Shown here piece by piece: positions 34,854 through 43,792 of a DNA stretch of 64,000 bases (its first letter is position 1; the number at the start of each line of letters is the position of its first letter). The translations under genes were made by a program, and so were the position numbers. The notes under the pieces were generated by a model. The model was given only the letters and a program-made list of their open reading frames with translations. It was not told where the DNA came from and made no database searches. Origin of the DNA: an uncultured Chloroflexota bacterium (GTDB taxonomy: Bacteria > Chloroflexota > Dehalococcoidia > Lucifugimonadales > CAJXCD01); NCBI GenBank assembly GCA_913051545.1, contig CAJXCD010000002.1, positions 62,001 through 126,000 on the forward strand, given 5' to 3'.

Positions 34854-35567
34854 CTATTTTTCTCTTATTAGAGTCAAAGCTCCTATCATAGCTGCGAGAA
34901 GTAATATAGAGACTAATTCGAACGCTAGTACGAAATCACGTAGTAATAATTCAGCTATGGAGGGGATGGTATCTGTAAATATCTTGTCTAACCCAGATTG
35001 GTCTCGATCAGAATCAAGTTTTTCATCTAACACATATGATGTATCATCTTGTACTTCACGATCCGCTGGAGATTCTGAGTCTGAGTGTTTAGGATCACAA
35101 AAGAACCAAAAGCAAACATGGAAGTAAGAAAATTTAGTGTAAACTTCTACGGAATCCTCTTGATACGTATCTGGCAGCGGATCTGGATGAGGTTGGATAT
35201 TCCAGTCTACTTGTACCATAACAAACGTAAACACCAGAAAGAAAATTAACCCAACTATTGAAGCAGGAATTTTTAGTCGGTTGGGAGGATTACCGTCTGA
35301 CACATCCCTTGTCATCAAAATCGCAAATATTATGAGTACAGAGATTGCTCCAACATATATCAGAATTTGAACTACTGCTAAAAACTCAGCCCTTAGTAGA
35401 ATAAACATACCAGCGATACCGATAAATGCTAAAACCAAGAATAATGCCGCGCGGAAAAGATCTCGAATTTGTACCACTGCGAATGAGGACACTATGACTG
35501 AAATTGATACTACCCAAAATGCTATGTTTGTGATAACAGATGATTCAATCGTTGAGCTTAAACTCAT
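34854..35567 (-). CDS. nuoJ: NADH-quinone oxidoreductase subunit J
   Basis: NuoJ is a membrane subunit with five expected helices. Helices 1-4 are clear, including FRAALFLVLAFIGIAGMFILLRAEFLAVVQILIYVGAISVLIIFAI. I take the ATG at 35567, which overlaps the nuoI stop as ATGA; the GTG at 35579 in the track is less likely. This gives 237 aa. Between helix 4 and the last helix is a hydrophilic, acidic loop of about 70 residues, with cysteines near FWFFCDP, much longer than in typical NuoJ. Confidence 0.9.
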   Translation of the reverse strand: MSLSSTIESSVITNIAFWVVSISVIVSSFAVVQIRDLFRAALFLVLAFIGIAGMFILLRAEFLAVVQILIYVGAISVLIIFAILMTRDVSDGNPPNRLKIPASIVGLIFFLVFTFVMVQVDWNIQPHPDPLPDTYQEDSVEVYTKFSYFHVCFWFFCDPKHSDSESPADREVQDDTSYVLDEKLDSDRDQSGLDKIFTDTIPSIAELLLRDFVLAFELVSILLLAAMIGALTLIREK

Positions 35568-36235
35568 CTTTTCGCCCACTTTGCAGCTTGATCATCTGAT
35601 GAGGGGCTTTCATGTCTCCCTGCTTCTGTCCAGTCTACATCTCTTCCAATTCCAGGGTCATAAGATTTTTCTTCTAATTGTGGTCTGAACCAAGTACTTG
35701 GCTTTTTACGTGACTTGCGAAGTCGGTCAATATCTATCACTAGTTCTTCTCGCTTGTAGGTTCCTTCCTCAAACCCACTGCCGAGGTGCAACGCATCGTA
35801 TGGACATGCTTCTACGCAAAGACCACAGAACATACATCTACCAATATCTATATCAAATACTTCTATACCGTATTTTTCTCCTTCAGGCATAGCGTTTCCA
35901 CTTGGTTCGGTTACTATGCGAATTATGCCCAGGGGACAGTATTTAGCGCAGCTAGCACATCCGGTGCAGCGTTGTTCATACCATGTAAATTCTTCCCCTC
36001 TGAAACGGGGGTGTTTTGGTTGCCTGTCTTCTACGGTTTCCAGCCCTATAATTGCACGGATAGACTTTCCAGGATTAGCAAGTACATACTTTAATGGGTT
36101 AATGTCAGCGTTTTGTGCGAGCCACAAAATTCCGACCTTCCTGTCTGGATATTGGTGTAACGTGAACATTCTGCTTGGAAGCAATAAATTTTTTAAGGTA
36201 ATTCTGAGTCCCCTGATTATTCCTGTTCCATACAT
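35564..36235 (-). CDS. nuoI: NADH-quinone oxidoreductase subunit I
   Basis: NuoI carries two [4Fe-4S] clusters (N6a and N6b) of the peripheral arm. The motifs CTGCASCAKYCPLGII and CMFCGLCVEACPYDAL supply the eight cysteines. The N-terminal half has RGEEFTWYEQRCTGC, as expected. At 223 aa it has a C-terminal extension rich in charged residues. The stop overlaps the nuoJ ATG by four bases. Confidence 0.95.
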   Translation of the reverse strand: MYGTGIIRGLRITLKNLLLPSRMFTLHQYPDRKVGILWLAQNADINPLKYVLANPGKSIRAIIGLETVEDRQPKHPRFRGEEFTWYEQRCTGCASCAKYCPLGIIRIVTEPSGNAMPEGEKYGIEVFDIDIGRCMFCGLCVEACPYDALHLGSGFEEGTYKREELVIDIDRLRKSRKKPSTWFRPQLEEKSYDPGIGRDVDWTEAGRHESPSSDDQAAKWAKR

Positions 36236-36237
36236 GC

Positions 36238-37428
36238 TTATTCGGCCTCCGCGTACATGTTGGCAAGAGGTGATGGTACCGGTTTCTTTGGTTGTAATGA
36301 TGGTTGGCCAAGTACATTAGCTAATATATAGATAGCTATACCAGTCACAAGCCAATTGATTCCCGACATGATTAGGAGTGTAGATACTCCGATAGGTTCG
36401 ATCCCTCCACTTTGAAAAAATTGAATCTCTGCTGCTATCAGGAAGATATTAAGTAAAGCAAGTGGAAATAAACCTTTCCATGCGAATCCCATAATTTGGT
36501 CTACCCTGAGTCGTGGCCAAGTTGCACGAATCCATAGCAATAAAAATGTCGCAGCAAGTGCTTTTAGTATGAACCACACTTGCCCTGGTATTAAATCAGG
36601 TCCTCTGCTGCCTCCTAAGAAAACCACCGTTAATATAGCAGCAGTAACTAGTGGGGCCATAAATTCTGCTAGCTGAAATATCGCGAACTTAATTCCACTG
36701 AACTCTGTATGATAGCCTCCAGTTAGTTCAGATTCAGCTTCTATCATATCGAATGGTGCTCTGCTCATCTCTGCTGATGCGGCTATTATGAATACTAGGA
36801 AACCTAGTGGTTGTACGATTAGGAACGGCAGTGTTTGACTCGCTACAATGCCTGACAAGGATAATGATCCTGCCAAGAGTACTGCCCCCGCTAGGGCTAA
36901 CGCCATGGGCACTTCATAGCTCACAAGCATAGCTACTCCACGCATGGCGCCAAGCATGGCGTACTTGTTCCGGGAGCCCCAGCCACCCATAAATATCCCA
37001 AAGGTATTCATGCCGGTCACTCCCATTATGAAAAGGACACCCACATTGAGATCACCAAGAAAACTGTTGGTACCGAATGGGATGATGGCAAAAACCAGAA
37101 ATGCTGGGACCAGTAATGCTATAGGCGCTAACGTAGAGACAATACGATCAGCTGAATTGGGAGAAATATCTTCTTTTGTTATCAGCTTTATAATATCTGC
37201 AAGTGGTTGAAGGAGCCCGAATGGACCCCAGCGATTTGGGCCAAGGCGAGATTGAAATCTACCTAGTACCCTGCGTTCAAACCAAGTGTATAGAGCAGCT
37301 ACTCCAACGAGTGCATTTATTACAACCAGAGCTAGAAATATACCTGATATAGAGAACGCGATCCATTCTAGACCATCAGGTAGAATTCCAGAGACAAAGG
37401 CATGAATATTTCGGAATCCCAATTCCAT
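36238..37428 (-). CDS. nuoH: NADH-quinone oxidoreductase subunit H
   Basis: NuoH forms the quinone-binding membrane subunit at the joint with the peripheral arm. The sequence has WFERRVLGRFQSRLGPNRWGPFGLLQPLADIIKLITKEDISP, GGWGSRNKYAMLGAMRGVAMLVSYEVP and PFDMIEAESELTGGYHTEFSG, all diagnostic. Length is 396 aa with about eight helices. Its start overlaps the nuoD stop by one base (TAATG). Confidence 0.95.
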   Translation of the reverse strand: MELGFRNIHAFVSGILPDGLEWIAFSISGIFLALVVINALVGVAALYTWFERRVLGRFQSRLGPNRWGPFGLLQPLADIIKLITKEDISPNSADRIVSTLAPIALLVPAFLVFAIIPFGTNSFLGDLNVGVLFIMGVTGMNTFGIFMGGWGSRNKYAMLGAMRGVAMLVSYEVPMALALAGAVLLAGSLSLSGIVASQTLPFLIVQPLGFLVFIIAASAEMSRAPFDMIEAESELTGGYHTEFSGIKFAIFQLAEFMAPLVTAAILTVVFLGGSRGPDLIPGQVWFILKALAATFLLLWIRATWPRLRVDQIMGFAWKGLFPLALLNIFLIAAEIQFFQSGGIEPIGVSTLLIMSGINWLVTGIAIYILANVLGQPSLQPKKPVPSPLANMYAEAE

Positions 37429-38531
37429 TACCTATCCACCTCTCCCATGTTAACTGCTAGGCTTCCGAATATTACAATTAAGTCTGACATTTTCCCACCT
37501 ACAATCATGTCTCTAAGCATGGTGGTATTAATAAAAGAGGGCGAACGTATCTTACACCTATAAGGCGAAATTCCCCCATCACTGACTATGTAGAATCCTA
37601 GTTCTCCTCTTGGAGCTTCTACGCATCCGTAAGCATCGCCTTCTGGCGGTCTCATAAAAAAAGCACCATCAGTTTTAACTGTCCCATCTGGTATTTTATC
37701 TACGCATTGTTTTATTATTTTGACGCTTTCCCGCATCTCTTGCAGCCTAACTATATATCTGTCAAAACAATCCCCTGTTGCTCCAATAGGTATTTCGAAA
37801 TCCATCTCTGAATAGATTTCGTATGGATCTGCTTTTCTGAGATCCCATTGTACTCCGCTAGCCCGTAGTATTGGTCCAGATATTGATGCATCGATAGCAA
37901 CTTCAGGATCCAATACGCCTACGTCTCTCGTTCTAGACAAAACTATTTCGTTACGAGTTATAAGTTCTTCAAGTTCATCTATATATCCGGGCATATCTTC
38001 AAGAAAATCATTCAGGGCTGGCCAGAAATCTGATGGTGCGTCTTGGGTAAGTCCTCCTGGTCTCATGTAACTTACTGTTATTCGAGCCCCACAAAGCATT
38101 TCGAACAAGTCTAAAATACGTTCTCTTTCTCTAAAACAGTACATTAACATAGTTACAAATGTTCCTAGTTCTTGCAGGAAAAACCCCGTAAAAACTAGAT
38201 GAGAAGCTATTCTCTGCAACTCTACGGATATTACCCTCAGGTACATTGCTCGCTCAGGGACTTCGATCCCGCCTAGCTTTTCCAAAGCTGTTACATAACC
38301 CAGATTATTACTCATTGCCGATTCATAATCGAGTCTGTCAGTCAGAGTCACAATTTGAGTGTATGTCCGCTCCTCAGCGAGTTTTTCTGTACCTCTGTGA
38401 AGATAACCAAACACCGGTTCCAAATCTATAACCTCTTCGCCATCAAATGTAACTCGAAGCCTAAATACCCCATGAGTACTTGGATGTTGCGGTCCTAGGT
38501 TTATAGTTACTGGCTCTGTACGTATAGGCAT
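37428..38531 (-). CDS. nuoD: NADH-quinone oxidoreductase subunit D
   Basis: NuoD is the 49-kDa-type subunit that lines the quinone pocket. It has LGPQHPSTHGVFRL, LEPVFGYLHRGTEKLAE, CGARITVSYMRPGGL and the C-terminal DLIVIFGSLAVNMGEVDR, which is the family end. At 367 aa it is complete. It is separate from nuoC, 17 bases after it. Confidence 0.95.
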   Translation of the reverse strand: MPIRTEPVTINLGPQHPSTHGVFRLRVTFDGEEVIDLEPVFGYLHRGTEKLAEERTYTQIVTLTDRLDYESAMSNNLGYVTALEKLGGIEVPERAMYLRVISVELQRIASHLVFTGFFLQELGTFVTMLMYCFRERERILDLFEMLCGARITVSYMRPGGLTQDAPSDFWPALNDFLEDMPGYIDELEELITRNEIVLSRTRDVGVLDPEVAIDASISGPILRASGVQWDLRKADPYEIYSEMDFEIPIGATGDCFDRYIVRLQEMRESVKIIKQCVDKIPDGTVKTDGAFFMRPPEGDAYGCVEAPRGELGFYIVSDGGISPYRCKIRSPSFINTTMLRDMIVGGKMSDLIVIFGSLAVNMGEVDR

Positions 38532-38548
38532 TATTCTTAAGCTATAAA

Positions 38549-38992
38549 TTACCTCAGGAAATCTTTTCTAAGAGGATGTCCTTGGAATCCTTCCCACAGC
38601 ATAATTCTTTTCATGTTTGGATGTCCGTCAAACCGTATTCCCATTAAGTCCCAAATTTCTCTTTCTTGAAGGTTTGCTCCTCTCCACACATCTACGACGC
38701 TTGGAACGCAGGGGTCTTCTCGACCAGGGCATTTCGTTTTTACAACAGCGCTTAAGTTAAGACGCATGGACAGTAAGTGATAGATGATTTCAAAGTGATC
38801 TATGTAATCAACTGCACTTACGGACCTCAGGAAAGCAAAATTCAGGTTCGGGGTTTCCTTGAGGAACCTAGCTACTTTAGGTAAGTCATTCGATTGTATA
38901 TAACAACTTATGTCGGTGTATTCATCTACCGTATTAGGGAAGTTATCATTAATCTGTACAGCCAGTTCGCCACCTGTCAAAGCCCTGGTCAT
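38549..38992 (-). CDS. nuoC: NADH-quinone oxidoreductase subunit C
   Basis: NuoC is the 30-kDa-type subunit. The 147-residue product has VDYIDHFEIIYHLLSMRLN and the family signature EREIWDLMGIRFDGHPNMKRIMLWEGFQGHPLRKDF. Its ATG overlaps the nuoB stop by one base. Confidence 0.94.
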   Translation of the reverse strand: MTRALTGGELAVQINDNFPNTVDEYTDISCYIQSNDLPKVARFLKETPNLNFAFLRSVSAVDYIDHFEIIYHLLSMRLNLSAVVKTKCPGREDPCVPSVVDVWRGANLQEREIWDLMGIRFDGHPNMKRIMLWEGFQGHPLRKDFLR

Positions 38993-39606
38993 TATAAGTT
39001 AAACAATTTTCCTTTCATGGAGTACCGTTTGATTTTTTCTTGAAGCTGCATAATCCCGTAAAGGAGTGCATCAGGTCTTGGGGGACAACCAGGGACATAA
39101 ACGTCTACAGGTATTATATGGTTTACTCCAGGAACTACACTGTAGGATTCGAAATATGGCCCCCCACTTGTTGCACAGACACCCATCGATATTACCCATC
39201 TGGGTTCAGCCATCTGCTCGTATACTCGCTCGATTGCTGGTGCCATTTTCCATGTAACGGTTCCGGCAACAATCATCAGGTCTGCTTGTCTGGGGGATGC
39301 TCTAAATACTTCAGCCCCAAATCTTGCCAAATCGAATCTAGACATTGCACTTGCCATCATTTCAAATGCGCAACATGCTAATCCAAAAGACAATGGCCAT
39401 ATGGCTGATTTCCTGCCCCAGTTTACTAAGGCATCTATCGATGTGATAGCCAGATTATTCTTGAGATCATCTGGGACTTCTATAAATGGCTCTGACATTG
39501 GTTCAGTGCGGTTTGCTTTTAGACTGTTAACGTATTCACCCTCGGATTGGTCTAGGCTCCATGTAGTTGCATGTAGAGGAATTGTTCCAGGCTTTTCTAG
39601 TTCCAT
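38992..39606 (-). CDS. nuoB: NADH-quinone oxidoreductase subunit B
   Basis: NuoB binds cluster N2, the direct electron donor to quinone. The [13 protein letters not shown] twin cysteines, [11 protein letters not shown] and [12 protein letters not shown] supply the ligands. I use the ATG at 39606 (204 aa), which has GGGAG about 8 bases upstream; the track start at 39639 lies inside nuoA. It overlaps the end of nuoA by 10 bases. An N-terminal stretch of about 40 residues precedes the conserved core. Confidence 0.94.
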   Translation of the reverse strand: MELEKPGTIPLHATTWSLDQSEGEYVNSLKANRTEPMSEPFIEVPDDLKNNLAITSIDALVNWGRKSAIWPLSFGLACCAFEMMASAMSRFDLARFGAEVFRASPRQADLMIVAGTVTWKMAPAIERVYEQMAEPRWVISMGVCATSGGPYFESYSVVPGVNHIIPVDVYVPGCPPRPDALLYGIMQLQEKIKRYSMKGKLFNL

Positions 39607-39992
39607 TCTAGCGCTCCCTTCCGCCACGCGTATAACCATCCTAGTAAGAGGATTCCTATGAAAATCACCATTTCGAAAAATATAAAAGCGCCAAATTCCT
39701 TAGACAGTACACCAAAGCTTGCTGCCCAAGGGAACAAAAAAATCACTTCTACATCAAAAATCACAAAAATTAGAGCGAATGTATAAAAGCGGAAATTAAA
39801 CCGATTCCAGGTGCCACTAAGAGTTCCAAATCCACATTCGTAGATGCTTTGCTTTATCGCACTAGGCTTATTAGGCCGAATCCCTATCACTGATAGTACG
39901 TAAGAAACCACCATCATGCCGGTAGGAACGGCTACAGCGAAGGCGGTAAAAATAGCAATCAAGCCATACTGCCTGAAGTAATCGTCTAGCAA
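39597..39992 (-). CDS. nuoA: NADH-quinone oxidoreductase subunit A
   Basis: NuoA is a three-helix membrane subunit. It has [44 protein letters not shown], the family hallmark with the conserved acidic helix 2, in a 131-residue protein. It is the first gene of the nuoABCDHIJKLMN operon. nuoE, nuoF and nuoG, which form the NADH module, are not found in the window. Confidence 0.95.
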   Translation of the reverse strand: MLDDYFRQYGLIAIFTAFAVAVPTGMMVVSYVLSVIGIRPNKPSAIKQSIYECGFGTLSGTWNRFNFRFYTFALIFVIFDVEVIFLFPWAASFGVLSKEFGAFIFFEMVIFIGILLLGWLYAWRKGALEWN

Positions 39993-40086
39993 TTAGCCTA
40001 GCCTCAAGTCCCTATTCATCAGGTGTCGAAACAATTTCAACGTTTCCTTCTGAGACAGGTATTTTTAGATATAACAAGCTTGGCGG

Positions 40087-40115
40087 AATATAGCATAAAG
40101 TGAAAAAATTCGCAA
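40087..40115 (-). promoter_or_regulatory. Probable nuo operon promoter
   Basis: On the minus strand, TTGCGA (40115-40110) and TATATT (40092-40087) are separated by exactly 17 bases. A start site about 7 bases on would leave a leader of roughly 90 bases before nuoA. The 338-base gap from 39993 to 40330 holds this promoter and the inverted repeat at 40188-40233, and no gene I can support. Confidence 0.55.
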
Positions 40116-40187
40116 ACTATGATTATGGTTGTTAATTGGTTAGATTACACATTGGCTTTTAAACCGAACTTGGATTATCTGAGTAAA

Positions 40188-40233
40188 TACATTCCAATAC
40201 TTCAATTAGTCTTGATTGACGTATTGGAATGTA
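40188..40233. repeat. 13-bp perfect inverted repeat between nuoA and the prenyl synthase gene
   Basis: TACATTCCAATAC and GTATTGGAATGTA pair perfectly across 20 bases. Shorter TCAAT/ATTGA complementarity lies inside the loop. It is in the divergent intergenic region, about 100 bases before the prenyl synthase start. No T-run follows, so it is more likely an operator or RNA structure than a terminator. Confidence 0.65.
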
Positions 40234-40330
40234 CGATACTAGCACCAATTACGAGGTTATTTAGGCACTCTTCAGATATATGTGCTGATACCAGTGAATT
40301 TCCTCCGTGTAGTCATAGGTATATCCGTAA

Positions 40331-41392
40331 TTGAATTCTTCGTATAAAAAAAACCGTAGTGATAAAGTTCCAATCCCACATTCTCTCTTGAGATACAGGG
40401 AATTGCTAGACGATTCTTTGCGATTAAGTGTCCCGAATTGTGGAAACAGCGTTTATAAGTTATTAGAGTATGCCATGGGTTGGATAGACGAAGATGGCAG
40501 ACCCGTATCCAAGAGTAAAGGTAAAGCTTTAAGGCCGACTCTATGTTTACTATCCAGCGTTGCAAGTGGAGGTACTATACAGTCTGCTTTACCAGCAGCG
40601 GTGGCTCTTGAATTGATCCACAATTTTTCGCTTATCCACGATGACATTCAGGACAAGGATAAAATTCGTCACCATCGTAGGACCGTATGGGCTGTTTGGG
40701 GTAATTCCAAAGCTCTAGTTGCAGGAGATGTGCTGAAAATTATAGCAGACAGATCGCTTACCGATGTGAAAGATAAAGGGTTGAATTCCATCATTTCAAA
40801 CAGAATAAATGGTTTGCTTACTGAAGCGTATTTAGAAATGATAGAAGGACAGTACCTGGACCTTGATTATGAACGACGTACAGATGTGGGGATATCGAAT
40901 TATCTAGATATGGTTTCTAGGAAGACTGGTGCATTGATACGCAGTTCTATGAATATAGGTGCTTTACTTGGATCTGAAGATGATTCTGTGGCAGATACAT
41001 TCCGTAAATGTGGGAGTGCTGTAGGTTACTTATTTCAAGTACGCGATGATATTCTTGGTATTTGGGGACAGGAAACTTTAACAGGGAAGCCTGTTGGATC
41101 AGATATTCGTAGAAGGAAGAACACTTTTCCTGTTGTCTACACTATTTCAAAAATTGGTGGTTCAGATAAAAGGGAGTTACTTCATATATATCAAAAGGAT
41201 AATATCGATGACAATGATGTGCAGAGTGTTCTTGAAATAATGGATAAAGTAGATACTAGATCATATGCACAGGATTTCGCCCAAAGTTGCAGGGATGATG
41301 CTGTTAAGTTACTTTCATCTGTGAATTTGGTAACCAAGCCTCATAAAGACTTGGTAGACATATTCAACTTTTTGTTAGTTAGGGAGAACTAA
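40331..41392 (+). CDS. Polyprenyl diphosphate synthase
   Basis: The enzyme condenses isopentenyl diphosphate with allylic diphosphates. The first aspartate-rich motif is LIHNFSLIHDDIQDKD and the second QVRDDILGIWG. KALRPTLCLLSS provides the N-terminal lysine/arginine site. At 353 aa it is a full trans-prenyltransferase, likely making farnesyl or geranylgeranyl diphosphate; chain length cannot be fixed from the motif alone. It starts with TTG. It precedes yjbQ and the hpnCDE genes on the same strand, so supply of farnesyl diphosphate for squalene is a plausible job. Confidence 0.87.
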   Translation: MNSSYKKNRSDKVPIPHSLLRYRELLDDSLRLSVPNCGNSVYKLLEYAMGWIDEDGRPVSKSKGKALRPTLCLLSSVASGGTIQSALPAAVALELIHNFSLIHDDIQDKDKIRHHRRTVWAVWGNSKALVAGDVLKIIADRSLTDVKDKGLNSIISNRINGLLTEAYLEMIEGQYLDLDYERRTDVGISNYLDMVSRKTGALIRSSMNIGALLGSEDDSVADTFRKCGSAVGYLFQVRDDILGIWGQETLTGKPVGSDIRRRKNTFPVVYTISKIGGSDKRELLHIYQKDNIDDNDVQSVLEIMDKVDTRSYAQDFAQSCRDDAVKLLSSVNLVTKPHKDLVDIFNFLLVREN

Positions 41393-41509
41393 ACACTTTC
41401 ATTTTTCACCATTGTGAAATTTATCTAATCCATTTTTTATTCAATTAAGGTATAATTTTATCGGTTTTACACAACATTGTGCAGATGTATCTGCGGGAGG
41501 ATGGATTAG

Positions 41510-41980
41510 ATGGAATTGTCGATTGAAACATTTAAGACGCATGTTTCTACTTTATTGATTGAAACTAATACTATGCCTGAGTTCGTGAATATTACTCAGG
41601 AAGTCGTGGAAGCTGTTGAGGAATCGGGAATTCAGAATGGTACTGTTACCGTATTTTCTAGACACACTACAGCAGGTATTACAATTCAAGAAGATGAACC
41701 GCTTCTTCTGAATGATATGTCGAGTATGCTTGACAGATTGGTTCCGCGAACAATCCGATATGGTCACAACGATTTCAGCATTCGGACTGTTCACATGGAG
41801 GAGGATGAATGTCCTAATGGCCATTCTCATTGTCAGCATCTTATAGTTGGCAACAGTGAGACTATTCCAATTATTGGTGCCAAGTTAGCCTTGGGAAAAT
41901 GGCAGAATATTTTTTTGGTTGAGTTAGACGAAGCAAAAATCATACCCCGCGAAGTCTTACTGCAATCAATGGGGATTTAG
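41510..41980 (+). CDS. YjbQ family protein (UPF0047)
   Basis: The 156-residue product shows FSRHTTAGITIQEDEPLLLNDM, then HSHCQHLIVGNSETIPIIGAKLALGKWQNIFLVELDE. This is the YjbQ signature, with the histidine triad that resembles a metal site. Some members have weak thiamine phosphate synthase activity. GGGAGG precedes the ATG. It lies between the prenyl synthase and hpnC genes, only 8 bases from hpnC, which suggests co-expression but no known link to terpenoids. Confidence 0.87.
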   Translation: MELSIETFKTHVSTLLIETNTMPEFVNITQEVVEAVEESGIQNGTVTVFSRHTTAGITIQEDEPLLLNDMSSMLDRLVPRTIRYGHNDFSIRTVHMEEDECPNGHSHCQHLIVGNSETIPIIGAKLALGKWQNIFLVELDEAKIIPREVLLQSMGI

Positions 41981-41988
41981 CATTAAAT

Positions 41989-42876
41989 ATGTCGCTCCAC
42001 CCTTTTGAACAAACAGGAGTGACATTGGATCAGGCTTATGACCTCTGCGAAAAGTTAACCAATACTCATTACGAGAATTTTTCTATAGCTTCCTGGTTTC
42101 TTCCGAGGGCAAAACGCCGGTACCTATATTCAATATACGCATTTTGCAGGCATGTGGATGATATAGGTGACGTCTATAAAGGCGACAGGTTAATAGAGCT
42201 TGATATATGGCAAAATGATTTTTTGAAATGCTATGGTGGAGAACCGACTCATCCATACTTAATTGCACTTCAAGATACTATAAGTAAGTTTGGTATTCCT
42301 GAGGATCCTTTCCTGAAACTTATAGAAGCCAACAGGATGGACCAAAAGGAAAATAGATATGTTAGCTATGCTGATTTAGAAGACTATTGCCTGCATTCTG
42401 CGGAGCCTGTAGGGCAACTTGTGTTGTATGTTTTTGGCTATCAAGATCACGAGCGACAGGCACTTTCAGATTACACTTGTAGAGCTTTGCAACTGACTAA
42501 TTTTTGGCAAGATGTGAGCAGGGATCTATCCAATGGAAGGATATATATACCCCTCGAAGACATGAAGCAATTTGGATATTCAGAGAAAGATCTGAAAGAT
42601 CGTATAGCGGATCGTAGATTTCGTGATTTGATGCGTTTTCAGGTTGGCCGGGCACGTCACCTTTTCAGAATGGGTACACCCTTAGTTGATATGGTTCACG
42701 ATGATTTTAAACTCGATTTAATCTTGTTCACTAGAGGAGGATTAAAGATATTAGATGCGATTGAGGATTTGGACTATGATGTTCTCAATAATAGGCCAGT
42801 AATTTCTACATTTAAGAAGGTTAGTCTTATGTTGGGAACATTTATAAAACTTAGAATACTTGGAAGATTCGTATAA
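41989..42876 (+). CDS. hpnC: Squalene synthase-like HpnC
   Basis: HpnC converts presqualene diphosphate to hydroxysqualene in the bacterial HpnCDE route. The 295-residue protein has NTHYENFSIASWFLPRAKRR at the start, the first aspartate motif AFCRHVDDIGD, NRMDQKENRY and the second motif NFWQDVSRDLSNGRIYIP. The N-terminal YENFSIAS is typical of HpnC rather than HpnD. It is followed 40 bases later by hpnD. Confidence 0.88.
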   Translation: MSLHPFEQTGVTLDQAYDLCEKLTNTHYENFSIASWFLPRAKRRYLYSIYAFCRHVDDIGDVYKGDRLIELDIWQNDFLKCYGGEPTHPYLIALQDTISKFGIPEDPFLKLIEANRMDQKENRYVSYADLEDYCLHSAEPVGQLVLYVFGYQDHERQALSDYTCRALQLTNFWQDVSRDLSNGRIYIPLEDMKQFGYSEKDLKDRIADRRFRDLMRFQVGRARHLFRMGTPLVDMVHDDFKLDLILFTRGGLKILDAIEDLDYDVLNNRPVISTFKKVSLMLGTFIKLRILGRFV

Positions 42877-42916
42877 TTTGATTTGATGGTTAAATCTATA
42901 TCTCTAAGGACTAGAA

Positions 42917-43792
42917 TTGTTTAAGGAACTTGATTGGGCTTATTCGGAGTGTAGCAGGATTACGAAGTCCAGGGCACGTAACTTTTACTATGCATTTCTG
43001 ACCTTGCCAGTTGATCAACGAAAGGCTATTTATACTGCTTATGCGTTTTGTAGGTTGTGTGATGATATAGCTGATGGAAACGAATCTCTCAGTGAAAAGC
43101 GATTTCAGTTAAATTCAGTACGTGAAAAGCTTCGAGACATGGAACACGTTGACACAGATTCTTTCATATTTAAGGCTTTGAATGATACACGTATAAAATT
43201 TGGTATACCAGTGCACTATTTTGAGACAATTATTGATGGGGTTGAATCAGATCTTGTGCCGAATCGTTACAATACTTTTGATGACCTCAGGAGTTACTGT
43301 TACAAAGTAGCATCTGTTGTAGGTCTTATAAGTATAGAAATATTTGGATACGATGATGCGTCTGCTAAAGCGTATGCAATTGATTTGGGAATTGCTATGC
43401 AGCTCACAAACATTTTGCGTGATATACGAGAAGACTCGCAGCTGGGACGTATATACATTCCTGCGGAAGAGATAGAAATGTTCAATTATTCTGAATCACA
43501 ATTGACTGGTAGAGTTATTAATGACTCTTTCCGAGATTTGATGGCATATCAGGTTGATAGAGCAAGAATGCATTTTGTTTCCTCAAGGCCTTTGATAGAT
43601 TTGCTACCTCCTCGATCCAGAGCATGCCCAATGGTTTTGGCGGGAGTTTATGCTAGATTATTGGTTAGAATGGAGTCTGTTGGATATGATGTTTTTAGTA
43701 ATCGAATAAGTCTCGGTACTACTGAGAAATTCTTTTTGATGGTAAAACTATGGTTTGCGAGTCTAATCCCGATAGAAAAAATACAAGGATAG
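42917..43792 (+). CDS. hpnD: Presqualene diphosphate synthase HpnD
   Basis: HpnD joins two farnesyl diphosphates to presqualene diphosphate. The 291-residue sequence has SRARNFYYAFLTLPVDQRKAIYTAYAFCRLCDDIAD with the first aspartate motif and TNILRDIREDSQLGRIYIP with the second. RSRACPMVLAGVYARLL near the end is typical. The start is TTG, with AAGGA upstream. The end overlaps the start of hpnE by 43 bases. Confidence 0.88.
   Translation: MFKELDWAYSECSRITKSRARNFYYAFLTLPVDQRKAIYTAYAFCRLCDDIADGNESLSEKRFQLNSVREKLRDMEHVDTDSFIFKALNDTRIKFGIPVHYFETIIDGVESDLVPNRYNTFDDLRSYCYKVASVVGLISIEIFGYDDASAKAYAIDLGIAMQLTNILRDIREDSQLGRIYIPAEEIEMFNYSESQLTGRVINDSFRDLMAYQVDRARMHFVSSRPLIDLLPPRSRACPMVLAGVYARLLVRMESVGYDVFSNRISLGTTEKFFLMVKLWFASLIPIEKIQG

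Noticed and set aside
35698-36320. Several plus-strand ORFs over nuoI and nuoJ
   Set aside because: They are rich in Cys/Phe/Tyr with no family pattern, and lie opposite conserved complex I genes.
40119-40334. 71-aa plus-strand ORF before the prenyl synthase
   Set aside because: Its sequence contains the perfect inverted repeat, shows no conserved pattern, and overlaps the next start.
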